Below are positions 17,984-27,368 of a stretch of 36,401 nt of DNA, piece after piece. This DNA is from Mesorhizobium sp. (GTDB taxonomy: Bacteria; Pseudomonadota; Alphaproteobacteria; Rhizobiales; Rhizobiaceae). Numbering within the stretch: position 1 is the stretch's first letter; every line of letters begins with the position of its first letter. The notes under the pieces are model-generated. The model searched no databases and was not told the DNA's origin. It saw only the letters and a program-made list of their open reading frames with translations. The translations under genes were made by a program, and so were the position numbers. The stretch covers positions 2,471-38,871 of the forward strand of contig NZ_SUEG01000043.1 in assembly GCF_005063415.1 (NCBI RefSeq). The letters are read 5' to 3'.

Positions 17984-19228
17984 CTAGTTCACACTGTCGA
18001 ATTTCTGCAGATCAATCGGTGCCGACTTGCGCAATTCGACATCATCGAGCGAAGCATTCTCCAGCGCCACCCGCGCCGCCGCGTCGATGTTGTGGATCAT
18101 GTCCTGAATGTCGGTATCGCTGTGCGCCGGGTTCATGGCGACCATCACGGTGCGGTTGAGGATGTCGAGCGAGCGCTTGCCGAGGTCGTCGGAATAATCC
18201 AGTCGCAAGCCCTGGTTCTCGGGCAGTGCGTAAGGATTGAGCGCCGGATGATGCGCGCCTTCATGCATCAGCACCTGGTCCCACTGGGTGAAATTATGGC
18301 GGCCGGTCTTGCCGGCTACGACGCTGGGAATGGTCTTCGAAAAAGTCTGCGCCGCCTGCTCGCTCGGCAGCAGGTACATCACCTGCGCGGCGCAATCGTC
18401 GTCAGGGCTGTTCATCGGCGACGGCGTCAGCCCGAGATTGCTAAGGTGGCGGGTGCCGGCCAGCACCGTCTTCTTCTCGGCGCGCATCGCCTCGATGATG
18501 CCGTCCAGCCGGTCGAGTTGGACGTTGAGCATCGCCCCCATCAGCTCCGAGGCTCGGGCGCCGATGCCGGCGAAGGGTTTGATGCTGTCGCTTCTGCCCT
18601 GCCAGTAGAAATGGCAAGGGTCGATGGCGCAGCGCGCCCGCTCCGCCACTTTCGGGTCGCTGGTGGCGATGCCGCCGCCCTCGCCCGAGGTCATGTTTTT
18701 GAAGTAGTTGAAGGAATAGGCGCCGGCATGGCCGATCGAACCGAGCTTGCGGCCCTCGTAGCCGCCGCCGATGCCCTGGCAGACATCCTCCAGCACCAGC
18801 AGGCCGCGCTTGGCAGCAATGTCCATGATCGCGTTCATGTTGCAGGCCGCGCCCCACATATGCACCGGGATGACCGCCCTGGTGCGCGGCCCGATGGCTT
18901 CGCGCAAGGCGATGGGATCGATCGTCAGGCTCTCGTCGATGTCGACGATGACAGGAATGGCCCCCACCGAAAGCACCGCGGTCGCGGTCGCCATATAGGT
19001 GTGCGCGGGCACCAGCACTTCGTCCCCCGGGCCGATGCCGAGGCCGATCAGGCCGGCGGCGAGCCCATAGGTGCCGCTGGCGGCCAGCGCGAAATGCTCG
19101 ACGCCAAGATGCTGCGCATAGCGGGCCTCGAAGCGGTCGCATTCGCTGTCCTTGCCGTAACGAAACAGCGCGCCCGAGCGGATCACCCTGGCAATGGCTT
19201 CGATTTCCTCTTCGCCGGCGGTGTACAT
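17984..19228 (-). CDS. DegT/DnrJ/EryC1-family PLP aminotransferase
   Basis: A 414-residue sugar/cyclitol aminotransferase of fold type I. This family moves amino groups on keto-sugars and inososes, for example scyllo-inosose aminotransferase in aminocyclitol synthesis. Visible are VLVPAHTYMATATAV, the LEDVCQGIGG block with the PLP-contacting aspartate near 148, and AYSFNYFKNMTSGEGG with the PLP lysine near 177. I chose the ATG at 19228 because GGAGG lies 8 bases upstream; the frame reaches 19297. It is transcribed away from the deacetylase and the ABC operon across a 346-base shared control region. In a breakdown pathway it would run in the direction amine to ketone. That direction is inferred. 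Confidence 0.87.
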   Translation of the reverse strand: MYTAGEEEIEAIARVIRSGALFRYGKDSECDRFEARYAQHLGVEHFALAASGTYGLAAGLIGLGIGPGDEVLVPAHTYMATATAVLSVGAIPVIVDIDESLTIDPIALREAIGPRTRAVIPVHMWGAACNMNAIMDIAAKRGLLVLEDVCQGIGGGYEGRKLGSIGHAGAYSFNYFKNMTSGEGGGIATSDPKVAERARCAIDPCHFYWQGRSDSIKPFAGIGARASELMGAMLNVQLDRLDGIIEAMRAEKKTVLAGTRHLSNLGLTPSPMNSPDDDCAAQVMYLLPSEQAAQTFSKTIPSVVAGKTGRHNFTQWDQVLMHEGAHHPALNPYALPENQGLRLDYSDDLGKRSLDILNRTVMVAMNPAHSDTDIQDMIHNIDAAARVALENASLDDVELRKSAPIDLQKFDSVN

Positions 19229-19237
19229 GACAGGCCT

Positions 19238-19250
19238 CCAAGTCACTTGG
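19238..19250. promoter_or_regulatory. Palindrome in the leader of the DegT gene
   Basis: CCAAGT-C-ACTTGG, perfect 6-bp arms, immediately upstream of the ribosome site of the aminotransferase gene. It could be a repressor operator or a leader hairpin. Its GT-N-AC core is only loosely like FadR-family sites. Confidence 0.45.
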
Positions 19251-19299
19251 TAATGTGGGTCGCTTGATGGTGTGGACAGCTGTAGGCTTGTCGGCACAG

Positions 19300-19312
19300 T
19301 TTGAAAGAACCA
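19300..19312 (-). promoter_or_regulatory. Second copy of the putative MocR-associated block
   Basis: Read on the minus strand this is TGGTTCTTTCAAA, identical at 11 of 13 bases to the block at 13891-13903 upstream of the IolE/MocC-like gene. It lies in the divergent control region between the DegT and ChbG genes. A weaker form, TGGTTC-N4-AAA, lies at 19503-19515 on the plus strand. Confidence 0.35.
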
Positions 19313-19574
19313 CTCCGCCGCTATTCGACCAAGCCATCTGCGCCCGGAAGACGGTTCCTATGACTGGTTTTGAACCTGATTGGGGAAATCGGCAGCTAAG
19401 TGTCTCAGCCGGCAGGCAAATCGTATCCATCCGAATTCGCCAAAGTGGCCCTGTCGGAAAGGCAGGTTTCGGCGTTCCATTCCGGCCAGTTGGGCAAACG
19501 GTTGGTTCCATGAAATACGGGACACACTTTGGAAGACCCTCGAAACCGGCGTGCCGGCGGAAAGGCGGCCATTC

Positions 19575-20549
19575 GTGAACGCCGCCGGCTCCAGCAAACG
19601 GATCGTGCTCCACGAGGACGATGTCGGCATGTGCCACGGCGCCAACAGCGCCTTCCTCCAATTGAGCGGGCTGGGTGTCTGCAGTTCCGGCGCGGTGATG
19701 GTTCCGTGCCCCTGGTTCCTCGAAATGGCCGAAAGCGCCGCCGCCAACCCTGGCCTTGACCTTGGCGTTCACCTGACGCTGAACAGCGAGAAGCAGCACT
19801 ATAAATGGCGGCCGTTGACCGCGCCGTCGCGGGCGGCCGGCCTGACCGACGAGTTCGGCTTCTTATGGCCCGACGTGGCGACCACGCGCCGCAAGGCGGT
19901 GCCGCAGGCGGTCGAGGCCGAGCTTCGCGCCCAGATCGACACCGCCTATCGCGCCGGCATCGACGTCACCCACCTCGACGCGCATATGGGCGCGGCATTG
20001 TCGCCGGAATTTTGCGACATCTACATCAAGCTCGGGCTGGAATATCAGTTGCCCGTGCTGCTGACCAAGACGCTGTCCGCCTATTCCCCCAACGACAATC
20101 TGGTCGGCGTCACCGAGGAGGCGTTCCAGCGCGGCGTAGCGCTGGCCCGCGCCGGCGGCTTTGCCATTTTCGACGCCGCCATCCAGACGACTTGGGGTCG
20201 GCCGCGTTCCAGGCCGATCGAGCCCGCTTACAAAGCGCTCATCGAGGGTGTGCGCGATGGCCTGACGTTCTTTTGCCTGCATTGCAACGCGCCCGGTGAA
20301 CTCGAGCTGATCGAGCCGCGTTCCGCCTATATCCGCACCGAAGAGTACGAGCTGTTCCGCGACCAGGGCTTTCGCGACTGGCTCGCCGCACAGCCGATCG
20401 ACGTCATCGGCATGAAGCCGTTGCGCGAGGAGCTTCGCGCAACACTCTCGGCCGGGCGATCATCAACAACGGCCCGCGGCAGCAACGCGGGCGAACAGCG
20501 ATTGGCGTCGGCAAAGGCCCGCAAAGCGGCCACCCGATCCGCGACATGA
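19575..20549 (+). CDS. ChbG/YdjC-family carbohydrate deacetylase
   Basis: A 324-residue metal-dependent deacetylase; characterised members remove N-acetyl groups from chitooligosaccharides or other acetylated amino sugars. Visible are the metal site RIVLHEDDVGMCHGAN (D15-D16), GLDLGVHLTLNSE, and VTHLDAHMGAAL, then CLHCNAPGE near residue 240. The metal motif reads HLDAHMG rather than the HLDSHxHxH of E. coli ChbG, so it belongs to a variant subgroup. I chose the GTG at 19575 behind GGAAAGGCGG; the longer open frame upstream has no family similarity. The last 35 residues are Arg/Ala/Ser-rich and probably disordered. It precedes the ABC operon by 67 bases. Confidence 0.82.
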   Translation: MNAAGSSKRIVLHEDDVGMCHGANSAFLQLSGLGVCSSGAVMVPCPWFLEMAESAAANPGLDLGVHLTLNSEKQHYKWRPLTAPSRAAGLTDEFGFLWPDVATTRRKAVPQAVEAELRAQIDTAYRAGIDVTHLDAHMGAALSPEFCDIYIKLGLEYQLPVLLTKTLSAYSPNDNLVGVTEEAFQRGVALARAGGFAIFDAAIQTTWGRPRSRPIEPAYKALIEGVRDGLTFFCLHCNAPGELELIEPRSAYIRTEEYELFRDQGFRDWLAAQPIDVIGMKPLREELRATLSAGRSSTTARGSNAGEQRLASAKARKAATRSAT

Positions 20550-20616
20550 GCCGATCGTCGCGGCCGGAAAACGGCGCCAGAGGGATTGGAACTGCAACGA
20601 CAGATGGGAGAATAAG

Positions 20617-21585
20617 ATGAAAGCTCTTCTGAAAGTGGCATTGGGCGCCTTCGTCTCGGCGGGCCTGATGACAGGTATCGCGCATGCCGCGGGCCTCAAG
20701 GATCCGAAGGACGTCCGCATCACCTTCGTGGTGCATGGGTCGGCGTCCGATCCCTATTGGTCGGTGGTCAAGCGCGGCGTCGATGACGCGGCCGCCCTCA
20801 CCGGCGCCAAGGTCGAATATTACGCGCCGCAGGTCTTCGACGTGGTAGAGCAGGCCCGGCTTCTCGACGCCGCCATCGCCACCAACCCGGACGGCATCGC
20901 CGTCTCCATCGCCGACGCCAATGCGCTCGGCAAGTCGGTCAAATCCGGGCTTGCCGCCAATATTCCCATGGTGGTTCTGGATTCCGGCGAAAAGGAAGGC
21001 GCCGCGCTCGGCACGACACTCTATGTCGGCACCGTTTCCGAATATGATTCCGGCAAGAAGGCCGGCGAGCGGCTGGCCAAAGAAGGCACGCTGAAAGTCG
21101 TCTGCATCAACCACGAGGTCGGCAATGTCAGCCTCGACCAGCGCTGCCAGGGCCTCAATGACGGGCTGAAGCCCTCCGGCGGCGGCACCGAGGTTCTGGC
21201 CGTGGCGCCGGATCCGGCCGACATCCAGCGCCGCACCGAAGCCTATCTGTCGGCGCATCCCGATACGCAGGCCGTCTTTGCGCTCGGCGCCACCGCCGCC
21301 AATCCGTTGATCCCGATGTTCCGCGACAAGGAACTGTTCGGCAAGCTCAAGCTCTACACTTTCGACATCAGCCCGGAGGTCCTCGACTCTGTCGTGGCCG
21401 GCGAAATGGGCTTCGGCATGGACGCCCAGCAATATCTGATGGGCTATCTGCCGGTGATCTATCTGGTCGAGCAGGCGACGCACGGCTTCTGGCCGCAGAA
21501 CAATTCCTATACCGGACCGCTGTTCATCGATACGCCCGAAAAAGCCAAGGCGATCCTGGCGCTGGCCAAAGAGGGTATCCGCTAG
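20617..21585 (+). CDS. Periplasmic sugar-binding protein (RbsB/MocB type)
   Basis: A 322-residue periplasmic-binding-protein family 4 subunit. Signal peptide of 24 residues ending GIAHA before AGLKDPKD. Landmarks are ITFVVHGSASDPYWSVVKRGVDDAA, ATNPDGIAVSIADANAL, VVLDSGEKEG, VGTVSEYDSGKKAGERLA and TFDISPEVLDSVVAG. MocB, the rhizopine-binding protein, belongs to the same family, as do binding proteins for fructose, ribose and inositol. GGGAGAA precedes the ATG. It forms a tight importer set with the next two genes. Its substrate cannot be read directly; the deacetylase, aminotransferase and MocA-like genes around it suggest an amino sugar or aminocyclitol. Confidence 0.87.
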   Translation: MKALLKVALGAFVSAGLMTGIAHAAGLKDPKDVRITFVVHGSASDPYWSVVKRGVDDAAALTGAKVEYYAPQVFDVVEQARLLDAAIATNPDGIAVSIADANALGKSVKSGLAANIPMVVLDSGEKEGAALGTTLYVGTVSEYDSGKKAGERLAKEGTLKVVCINHEVGNVSLDQRCQGLNDGLKPSGGGTEVLAVAPDPADIQRRTEAYLSAHPDTQAVFALGATAANPLIPMFRDKELFGKLKLYTFDISPEVLDSVVAGEMGFGMDAQQYLMGYLPVIYLVEQATHGFWPQNNSYTGPLFIDTPEKAKAILALAKEGIR

Positions 21586-21670
21586 GCAAGCGCTCCGACG
21601 GAACGGGAGAATGCGCCAAGCGCTCTCCCGATCCGTTCGAAGATTGCGAATTGAGCGATTGGAGAGCCTA

Positions 21671-22845
21671 ATGGCGGTCGTGGAAGACAAGGCGATACCT
21701 CCGGGCGAACTGAAGGCGACCGACCGCTTCGGCATGACATCGAAGCGGGCCGCCGGCGCCGACGAGCGGTTGGCCAGCACCGGCAAGCTGACCCAGTGGT
21801 TGCGCCGGCCGGAAGCCGGTGCTGCCGGCGGGCTGCTTGCGACGATCATCATCTTTGCGCTGCTGCCGGGCGCGGCAAACCTCTATTCGCTGCAGGGATC
21901 GATGACCTTCCTGACGCTATCGGCGGAGCTCGGCATCCTCGCCACCGCAGCAGCACTTCTCATCATCGCCGGCGAGTTCGACCTTTCGGTCGGCTCCATG
22001 GTCGGCTTTGCCGGTGTCGTCATAGGGCTGACGGTGAAATACTGGGGCCTGCCGCTATGGGGCGGCATCGCCTGTGCCTTCGCCGTTGCCATCTTCACCG
22101 GCTATCTTAACGGCCTGATCGTGGTGAAGACGCGCCTGCCCTCCTTCATCGTCACCCTCGCCACGCTCTATATCCTGCGCGGACTGTCGATCGGCATCAC
22201 CCGCGCCGTCACCGGCCGCACCCAGATCCCCTACATCCTCGAAGGCGCACCGGACCCGGCGACGGCCGGCATTTTCAACGGTCATCTGCTCACCGGCCTG
22301 TTCCACTGGATGGGCGCGCAAGGCTGGATCGCCACCCGCAGCGACGGCATTCCCTTCGTCGCCGGCATTCCGATGTCGATCGTCTGGTGGCTCGGCCTGA
22401 CGGTGCTGGCCGGCTACGTGCTCACCCAGACGAAATACGGCAATTGGATCTTCGCCACCGGTGGCGACCTGATCGCCGCCCGCAACGTCGGCGTGCCGGT
22501 CGATCGCGTCAAGATCAGCCTGTTCGTCTACACCGCCTGCGCGGCGACGCTGCTCGCCACCATCCAGGTGATGGAGGCGGGCTCCGCCGACACCACGCGC
22601 GGCCTGCTCAAGGAATTCGAGGCGATCATTGCCGCCGTCATCGGCGGCGTGCTGCTCACCGGCGGCTACGGCACCGTCTATGGCGTGCTGTTCGGGGCGC
22701 TGATCTTCGGGCTGGTGCAGATGGGCATCTTCTACACCGGCATCGACACCGACTGGTTCAAGGTCTTCCTCGGCATCGTCATCCTGATGGCCGTGCTGGT
22801 CAACAACTACATCAGGCTGAAGGCGCTGGGACGCGGAGGTGGCAA

Positions 22846-22849
<4 letters not shown>
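21671..22849 (+). CDS. Sugar ABC transporter permease (FrcC/RbsC family)
   Basis: Inner-membrane permease, 392 residues, with a cytoplasmic N-terminus of about 50 residues then about ten hydrophobic segments. The family motif [20 protein letters not shown] is near residue 105 and the C-terminal [20 protein letters not shown] near 325. A single permease implies a homodimeric channel. I chose the ATG at 21671 because GGAGAG lies directly upstream; the frame reaches 21611. Its stop overlaps the ATPase start in an ATGA junction. Confidence 0.9.
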
Positions 22850-23676
<827 letters not shown>

Positions 23677-23708
23677 GCTGACATCAGGACATTGCGGGGA
23701 ATGATCCA

Positions 23709-24815
23709 ATGAGCAGGATACGCGTCGGGGTCGTCGGCGCCGGCATGATCTCGCAGGTCGAGCATATTCCCAATCTGCTGCGCCTCGGCGAATTGTTCGA
23801 GCTGGTCGGGGTCGCTGATCCCTCGAGGATTTCGCGGCAGTTCGTCACCGACATCCATGGCATTGCCAATTTCGAAACGATCGACCAGCTCTTCGACCAG
23901 CGCCTCGACGCGGTGGTGATCGGCTCGCCGGACCCGCTGCACCACGAACAGGTGCTGGCGGCGCTGGCGCTTGGCCTGCATGTCTTTTGCGAAAAGCCGC
24001 TCTGCTATTCCTTGGCGGAAATCGCCGAGATCGTCGCCGCGCGCGATGCCGCCAGGAAAATCATGCAGGTCGGCTATATGAAGCGCTTCGACCCGAGCTA
24101 CCGGCTGGCGCTCGCTTCGCTGCCGGGCACATCAAGCACGCTGCGCGCGGTCTCGGTGGAAGTGAACGATCCCGACGCCTGGCCGTTCATTGCCCATCAG
24201 CCCTACAGGCGCGGCACCGATATTCCCAAGGACATGATCGCCGTCGTCGCGGCCAAGCAGAAGCGCCAGGTCGAATACGCCATCGGTGTTCCCGTGACCA
24301 AGCTCGCTTTCCGTGGATTTACCGGCGCTTACAGCTCGGCCTTGATTCACGATGTCAATGCCGTCCATGGCCTGCTCGACGCGCTCGGGGTGCCAGACGG
24401 CGAGGTCGTCGGCGCGCAGATCTTTGCCAATGGCGACGGCGGCCAGGGCGCCGTCAAGCTGCTGGACGGGCAGGCGCTGTGGACCATGACGCATCTCACC
24501 GTGCCCAAGCTCGCCGACTACAAGGAGCGGATCACGCTGTTCTTCGACGATGCCAGCCTGGAGCTCGAATTCCCCTCGCCCTGGCTCAACCATCATCCGA
24601 CCCGGCTGACGGTGACGACCTCGGACGGTCACACGCTGTCGAAGAAAGATTTGCGCGCCGGCTACGCCGAAGCCTTCGTCGAGGAGATGCGTGGCTTCTG
24701 GGCGGCGATCGTCAATGGCGACCCCGTCGTCAACCCGCCCGAACACGCCGCCCGCGACCAAGAGCTGCTCCTCGGCCTGACATGGCAGCATCTCGCGACC
24801 GCACCCTTCGACTGA
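23709..24815 (+). CDS. Gfo/Idh/MocA-family oxidoreductase
   Basis: A 368-residue NAD(P)-dependent dehydrogenase. The Rossmann motif GVVGAGMIS is at 7-15 and the family CEKPL with catalytic lysine 96 follows SPDPLHHEQVLAALALGLHVF; VGYMKRFDPSY marks the end of the first domain. Members oxidise sugars, inositols and inosamine derivatives; the family is named partly after MocA of rhizopine catabolism. It starts 32 bases after the ATPase gene, so it is the last gene of the importer operon. It probably catalyses the first oxidation of the imported compound. The substrate is unknown. Confidence 0.9.
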   Translation: MSRIRVGVVGAGMISQVEHIPNLLRLGELFELVGVADPSRISRQFVTDIHGIANFETIDQLFDQRLDAVVIGSPDPLHHEQVLAALALGLHVFCEKPLCYSLAEIAEIVAARDAARKIMQVGYMKRFDPSYRLALASLPGTSSTLRAVSVEVNDPDAWPFIAHQPYRRGTDIPKDMIAVVAAKQKRQVEYAIGVPVTKLAFRGFTGAYSSALIHDVNAVHGLLDALGVPDGEVVGAQIFANGDGGQGAVKLLDGQALWTMTHLTVPKLADYKERITLFFDDASLELEFPSPWLNHHPTRLTVTTSDGHTLSKKDLRAGYAEAFVEEMRGFWAAIVNGDPVVNPPEHAARDQELLLGLTWQHLATAPFD

Positions 24816-24821
24816 GTGCCT

Positions 24822-24840
24822 GTAGCCGAACGGCGGCTAC
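24822..24840. terminator. Hairpin between convergent genes, possible two-way terminator
   Basis: Arms GTAGCCG (24822-24828) and CGGCTAC (24834-24840) with loop AACGG, between the stop of the MocA-like gene and the end of the FadR-like gene. There is no T-run on either side, so termination efficiency is uncertain. Confidence 0.4.
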
Positions 24841-25610
24841 CTGGACTTGATGACGCTGTCGGTATTGGCCAGCAGCTTGCGCACCGCATTGCGCGCCGCG
24901 TCCGGCCGCTGCAGGCGGATGCTCTTCTCGATTGCCTCATGCAGCCGCTGCGCATGCTGCAAATCGTCGAGTTCCCGCGTCGTGAAAGCGAACAGATGAT
25001 CGAACGCCGATTCGATCAGCACGCCGAGCGGCACCAGCAGATCGTTGCCCGAGGCGCGCAGGATGGCGAGATGAAACCGCGTGTCGGCGCGCGTCCGCTC
25101 CTGCAGGTTGGTCGCTTCGCCCATCTCGCGGCAGGCCTGGCTGATCTCGGCCATCTGCTCGTCGGTGCGCCGCATGGCGGCGAAGGCGCTGGCCTCCGGC
25201 TCGATGATGTGGCGGAACTCCTGCACGGTTCTCAGGAACACCTCGCGGTCCGGCGAGGTCGCGTACCAGGCCAGCACATCGCGATCGAGCAGGTTCCAGC
25301 GCTCCTTCGGCTCGACCCAGCTGCCGATTTTGGGACGTGACGACAAAAGGCTCTTCGCCATCAGCATTTTGATGGCTTCGCGCACCGCCGAGCGGCTGAC
25401 GTCGAAGGTCTCGGACCATTTGGCTTCGTTGGGCAGGATGGTTCCCGGCGGATAATCGCCGCGCACGATCCTCAGCCCGATCTCGTTGGCCAGCGACGCA
25501 TGCACGCTCGACCCCGGCATGCGCGCCGCATCGGCCCGGCGAGTACCGCTCGTGCGTTCGGCGAATGCCTCGGCCGCTGTCTTTCCCTTATTCGGCTTAG
25601 CGTCCTGCAT
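24837..25610 (-). CDS. FadR-subfamily GntR regulator (FCD domain)
   Basis: A 257-residue repressor. The winged helix spans about 35-105 (SLANEIGLRIVRGDYPPGTILPNEAKWSETFDVSRSAVREAIKMLMAKSLL); the C-terminal FCD helical bundle follows, with acid and histidine residues that usually bind metal and ligand (EFRHIIEPEASAFAA, DTRFHLAILRASGN). It faces the MocA-like gene tail to tail, so it likely controls the importer operon or another sugar-acid pathway. Ribosome-site spacing at the ATG (25610) is short; an ATG at 25520 is possible. Confidence 0.88.
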   Translation of the reverse strand: MQDAKPNKGKTAAEAFAERTSGTRRADAARMPGSSVHASLANEIGLRIVRGDYPPGTILPNEAKWSETFDVSRSAVREAIKMLMAKSLLSSRPKIGSWVEPKERWNLLDRDVLAWYATSPDREVFLRTVQEFRHIIEPEASAFAAMRRTDEQMAEISQACREMGEATNLQERTRADTRFHLAILRASGNDLLVPLGVLIESAFDHLFAFTTRELDDLQHAQRLHEAIEKSIRLQRPDAARNAVRKLLANTDSVIKSR

Positions 25611-25668
25611 GGCTCCACAAAGTCCGGATTTGGAGGCGTGTCAAGGAGATGGAATTGACGGCAATATC

Positions 25669-26643
25669 TCAGGTCTGATTTTCCGTATCCGTCGCCTCGC
25701 CGGTAACGCGCTTTGCCGAGCGTTCACGCCGGAGAGGCACGAACGGCTTCTCTTTGTCCCGACTGAATTCCTCGATCAGGAAATCAAGGAAGACGCGGAT
25801 TTTCGGGGCGAGGTGCTGGCGTGCCGGATAGACCGCGTAGAGCGTGGTTTCGACCTTTTCCCAGTCATCCAGAGCCGATTGCAGCCGGCCTGCTGTCAGA
25901 TCGCTCTCGACATAGGGATAGGGGATCAGGCTGACGCCGAAGCCGGCGCGCAGCGCATCGCGCACGGCAAGGCTTGAGGAGACCGAATATCGTCCCTCGA
26001 GGGCGATCCGCTCGCTACGGCCGTCCTGGCGGAACTCCCATATGTCCGCATGGCCCGAGAGGCTGAACCGGATGCAATTGGCCGCCTTCAAATCGGAAGG
26101 CGTTTTGGGCCGGCCATGCTTCTCGAAATAGGACGGAGCTGCGCAAAGCACGTGCGGCATGACCGCAAGCTTTCTGGCAACCAGGCTGGAATCCTCGAGA
26201 TTGTCGCTGCCGCGAATGGCAAGGTCAAATCCCTCCCGCACGATATCGACGCGCCTGTCGTCAAGATGCAGATCGAGTTTCAAATCGGGATAGCGCGATA
26301 GAAACGCGGGAATGGCAGCCGAAAGCCGTGTCAACGTGACAGTCATTGGCGCGCTGACTCGCAACGTGCCGCTCGGCGCCGTCTTGATCGGGCCGAGAAC
26401 CTGGTCGGCCCTGGCCAGCGCATCGAGCCCCTGCGTGACATGCTCCAGGTAGATCCTGCCTTCTTCGGTCAGGGCCATCCGCCGCGTAGTCCGGTTGATG
26501 AGCCGCACCCCCAGATACGCCTCCAGCTCGGCGATGTTCTTGCTGATCGCCGGAGGCGAGAGGCCGAGCCGCCGTCCGGCTTCGGCAAAGCTGTTCAGTT
26601 CCGCCACGTGGCGGAAAACCTGCAACGCCGTCAGGCGATCCAT
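25669..26643 (-). CDS. LysR-family regulator
   Basis: A 324-residue LysR-type regulator. The helix-turn-helix is MDRLTALQVFRHVAELNSFAEAGRRLGLSPPAISKNIAELEAYLGVRLINRTTRR, followed by a substrate-binding domain (GTLRVSAPMTVTLTRL, FDLAIRGSDNLEDSSLVAR, LRAGFGVSLIPYPYVESDL). The C-terminal 25 residues are charged and probably flexible. I chose the ATG at 26643, where the family starts, rather than the frame opening at 26685. It is divergent from the nitroreductase-EamA pair and probably controls it. The effector is unknown; this subgroup commonly regulates neighbouring oxidoreductases. Confidence 0.9.
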   Translation of the reverse strand: MDRLTALQVFRHVAELNSFAEAGRRLGLSPPAISKNIAELEAYLGVRLINRTTRRMALTEEGRIYLEHVTQGLDALARADQVLGPIKTAPSGTLRVSAPMTVTLTRLSAAIPAFLSRYPDLKLDLHLDDRRVDIVREGFDLAIRGSDNLEDSSLVARKLAVMPHVLCAAPSYFEKHGRPKTPSDLKAANCIRFSLSGHADIWEFRQDGRSERIALEGRYSVSSSLAVRDALRAGFGVSLIPYPYVESDLTAGRLQSALDDWEKVETTLYAVYPARQHLAPKIRVFLDFLIEEFSRDKEKPFVPLRRERSAKRVTGEATDTENQT

Positions 26644-26664
26644 CGCACCATTCTCTTCCAGTAA

Positions 26665-26682
26665 ACAATGTCTTTCAATTGT
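26665..26682. promoter_or_regulatory. Inverted repeat in the LysR/nitroreductase control region
   Basis: Arms ACAAT (26665-26669) and ATTGT (26678-26682) with 8 bases between, inside a 107-base AT-rich divergent gap. The position suits a LysR binding site, but the arms are short. Confidence 0.35.
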
Positions 26683-26750
26683 CACATATTATCGTCTGTT
26701 GGTAAATTCCATATCTGCTTCCCGAACGGCTTAGTCAATTTCGGAATGAC

Positions 26751-27368
26751 ATGATGACCAACCCCACAATCTCCCTTATCGAGCGACGCATGTCGGCCAA
26801 TCGGTTCGATGTCTCGCACGCATTGACGGATGCCGAGGTCGAGGAACTGGCACGCCTCGCAACGCGCGCGCCAACCGCCTACAACCTTCAGAATTGGCGG
26901 TTCATCGCCGTGCGGACGCCGGAAGCAAAGGCACGGCTGCGCAGCGTGGCCCATGGCCAGGCCAAGGTGCAGGAGGCAGCCGTCACGTTCATTGTATGCG
27001 GCGTGCTGCCCGACCACGCCGCCCTCAATGCAAGGCTGCTTCCTTTCGTCGAAGCCGGCTTCATGCCGGCGGATATGGCTTCGGGCTGGCAGGAAGGCGC
27101 CCGCACCCAATATGCCGATCCTCGGGCGGCCCGCGACGAAGCCGTGCGCTCGGCAACGCTTGGCGCTGCGACGCTGATTTTTGCAGCCGAAGCGCTGGGG
27201 CTCGTCGCTGGTCCGATGGGAGGCTTCGATGCCGAAGGCGTGGCCCGCGAGTTCGGCCTTGGACGCAACGAAGTGCCGGTGATGCTCATCGCGATCGGCC
27301 GCGCCGCGCCCGGCAACTGGCCGCAAAAGCCGCGCCGCCCTCTTGCCGAAGTACTGGAAATCTTATGA
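26751..27368 (+). CDS. Nitroreductase-family flavoprotein
   Basis: A 205-residue FMN-dependent oxidoreductase. Visible are IERRMSANRFDVSHALTDAEVEELARLATRAPTAYNLQNWRFIAV, the N-terminal FMN site, and TLGAATLIFAAEALGLVAGPMGGFD with EVPVMLIAIGRAAP near the C-terminus. Such enzymes reduce nitro compounds, quinones or flavins with NAD(P)H. The frame begins with two adjacent ATG codons. It overlaps the EamA gene by 4 bases and is divergent from the LysR gene, so a LysR-controlled two-gene operon is likely, perhaps for detoxification and export. Confidence 0.9.
   Translation: MMTNPTISLIERRMSANRFDVSHALTDAEVEELARLATRAPTAYNLQNWRFIAVRTPEAKARLRSVAHGQAKVQEAAVTFIVCGVLPDHAALNARLLPFVEAGFMPADMASGWQEGARTQYADPRAARDEAVRSATLGAATLIFAAEALGLVAGPMGGFDAEGVAREFGLGRNEVPVMLIAIGRAAPGNWPQKPRRPLAEVLEIL

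Noticed and set aside
19713..19725. A further TGGTTC-N4-AAA match as a regulatory site
   Set aside because: It lies inside the ChbG coding region and is explained by the codons for PWFLEM. It shows that the weak form of the block can occur by chance.
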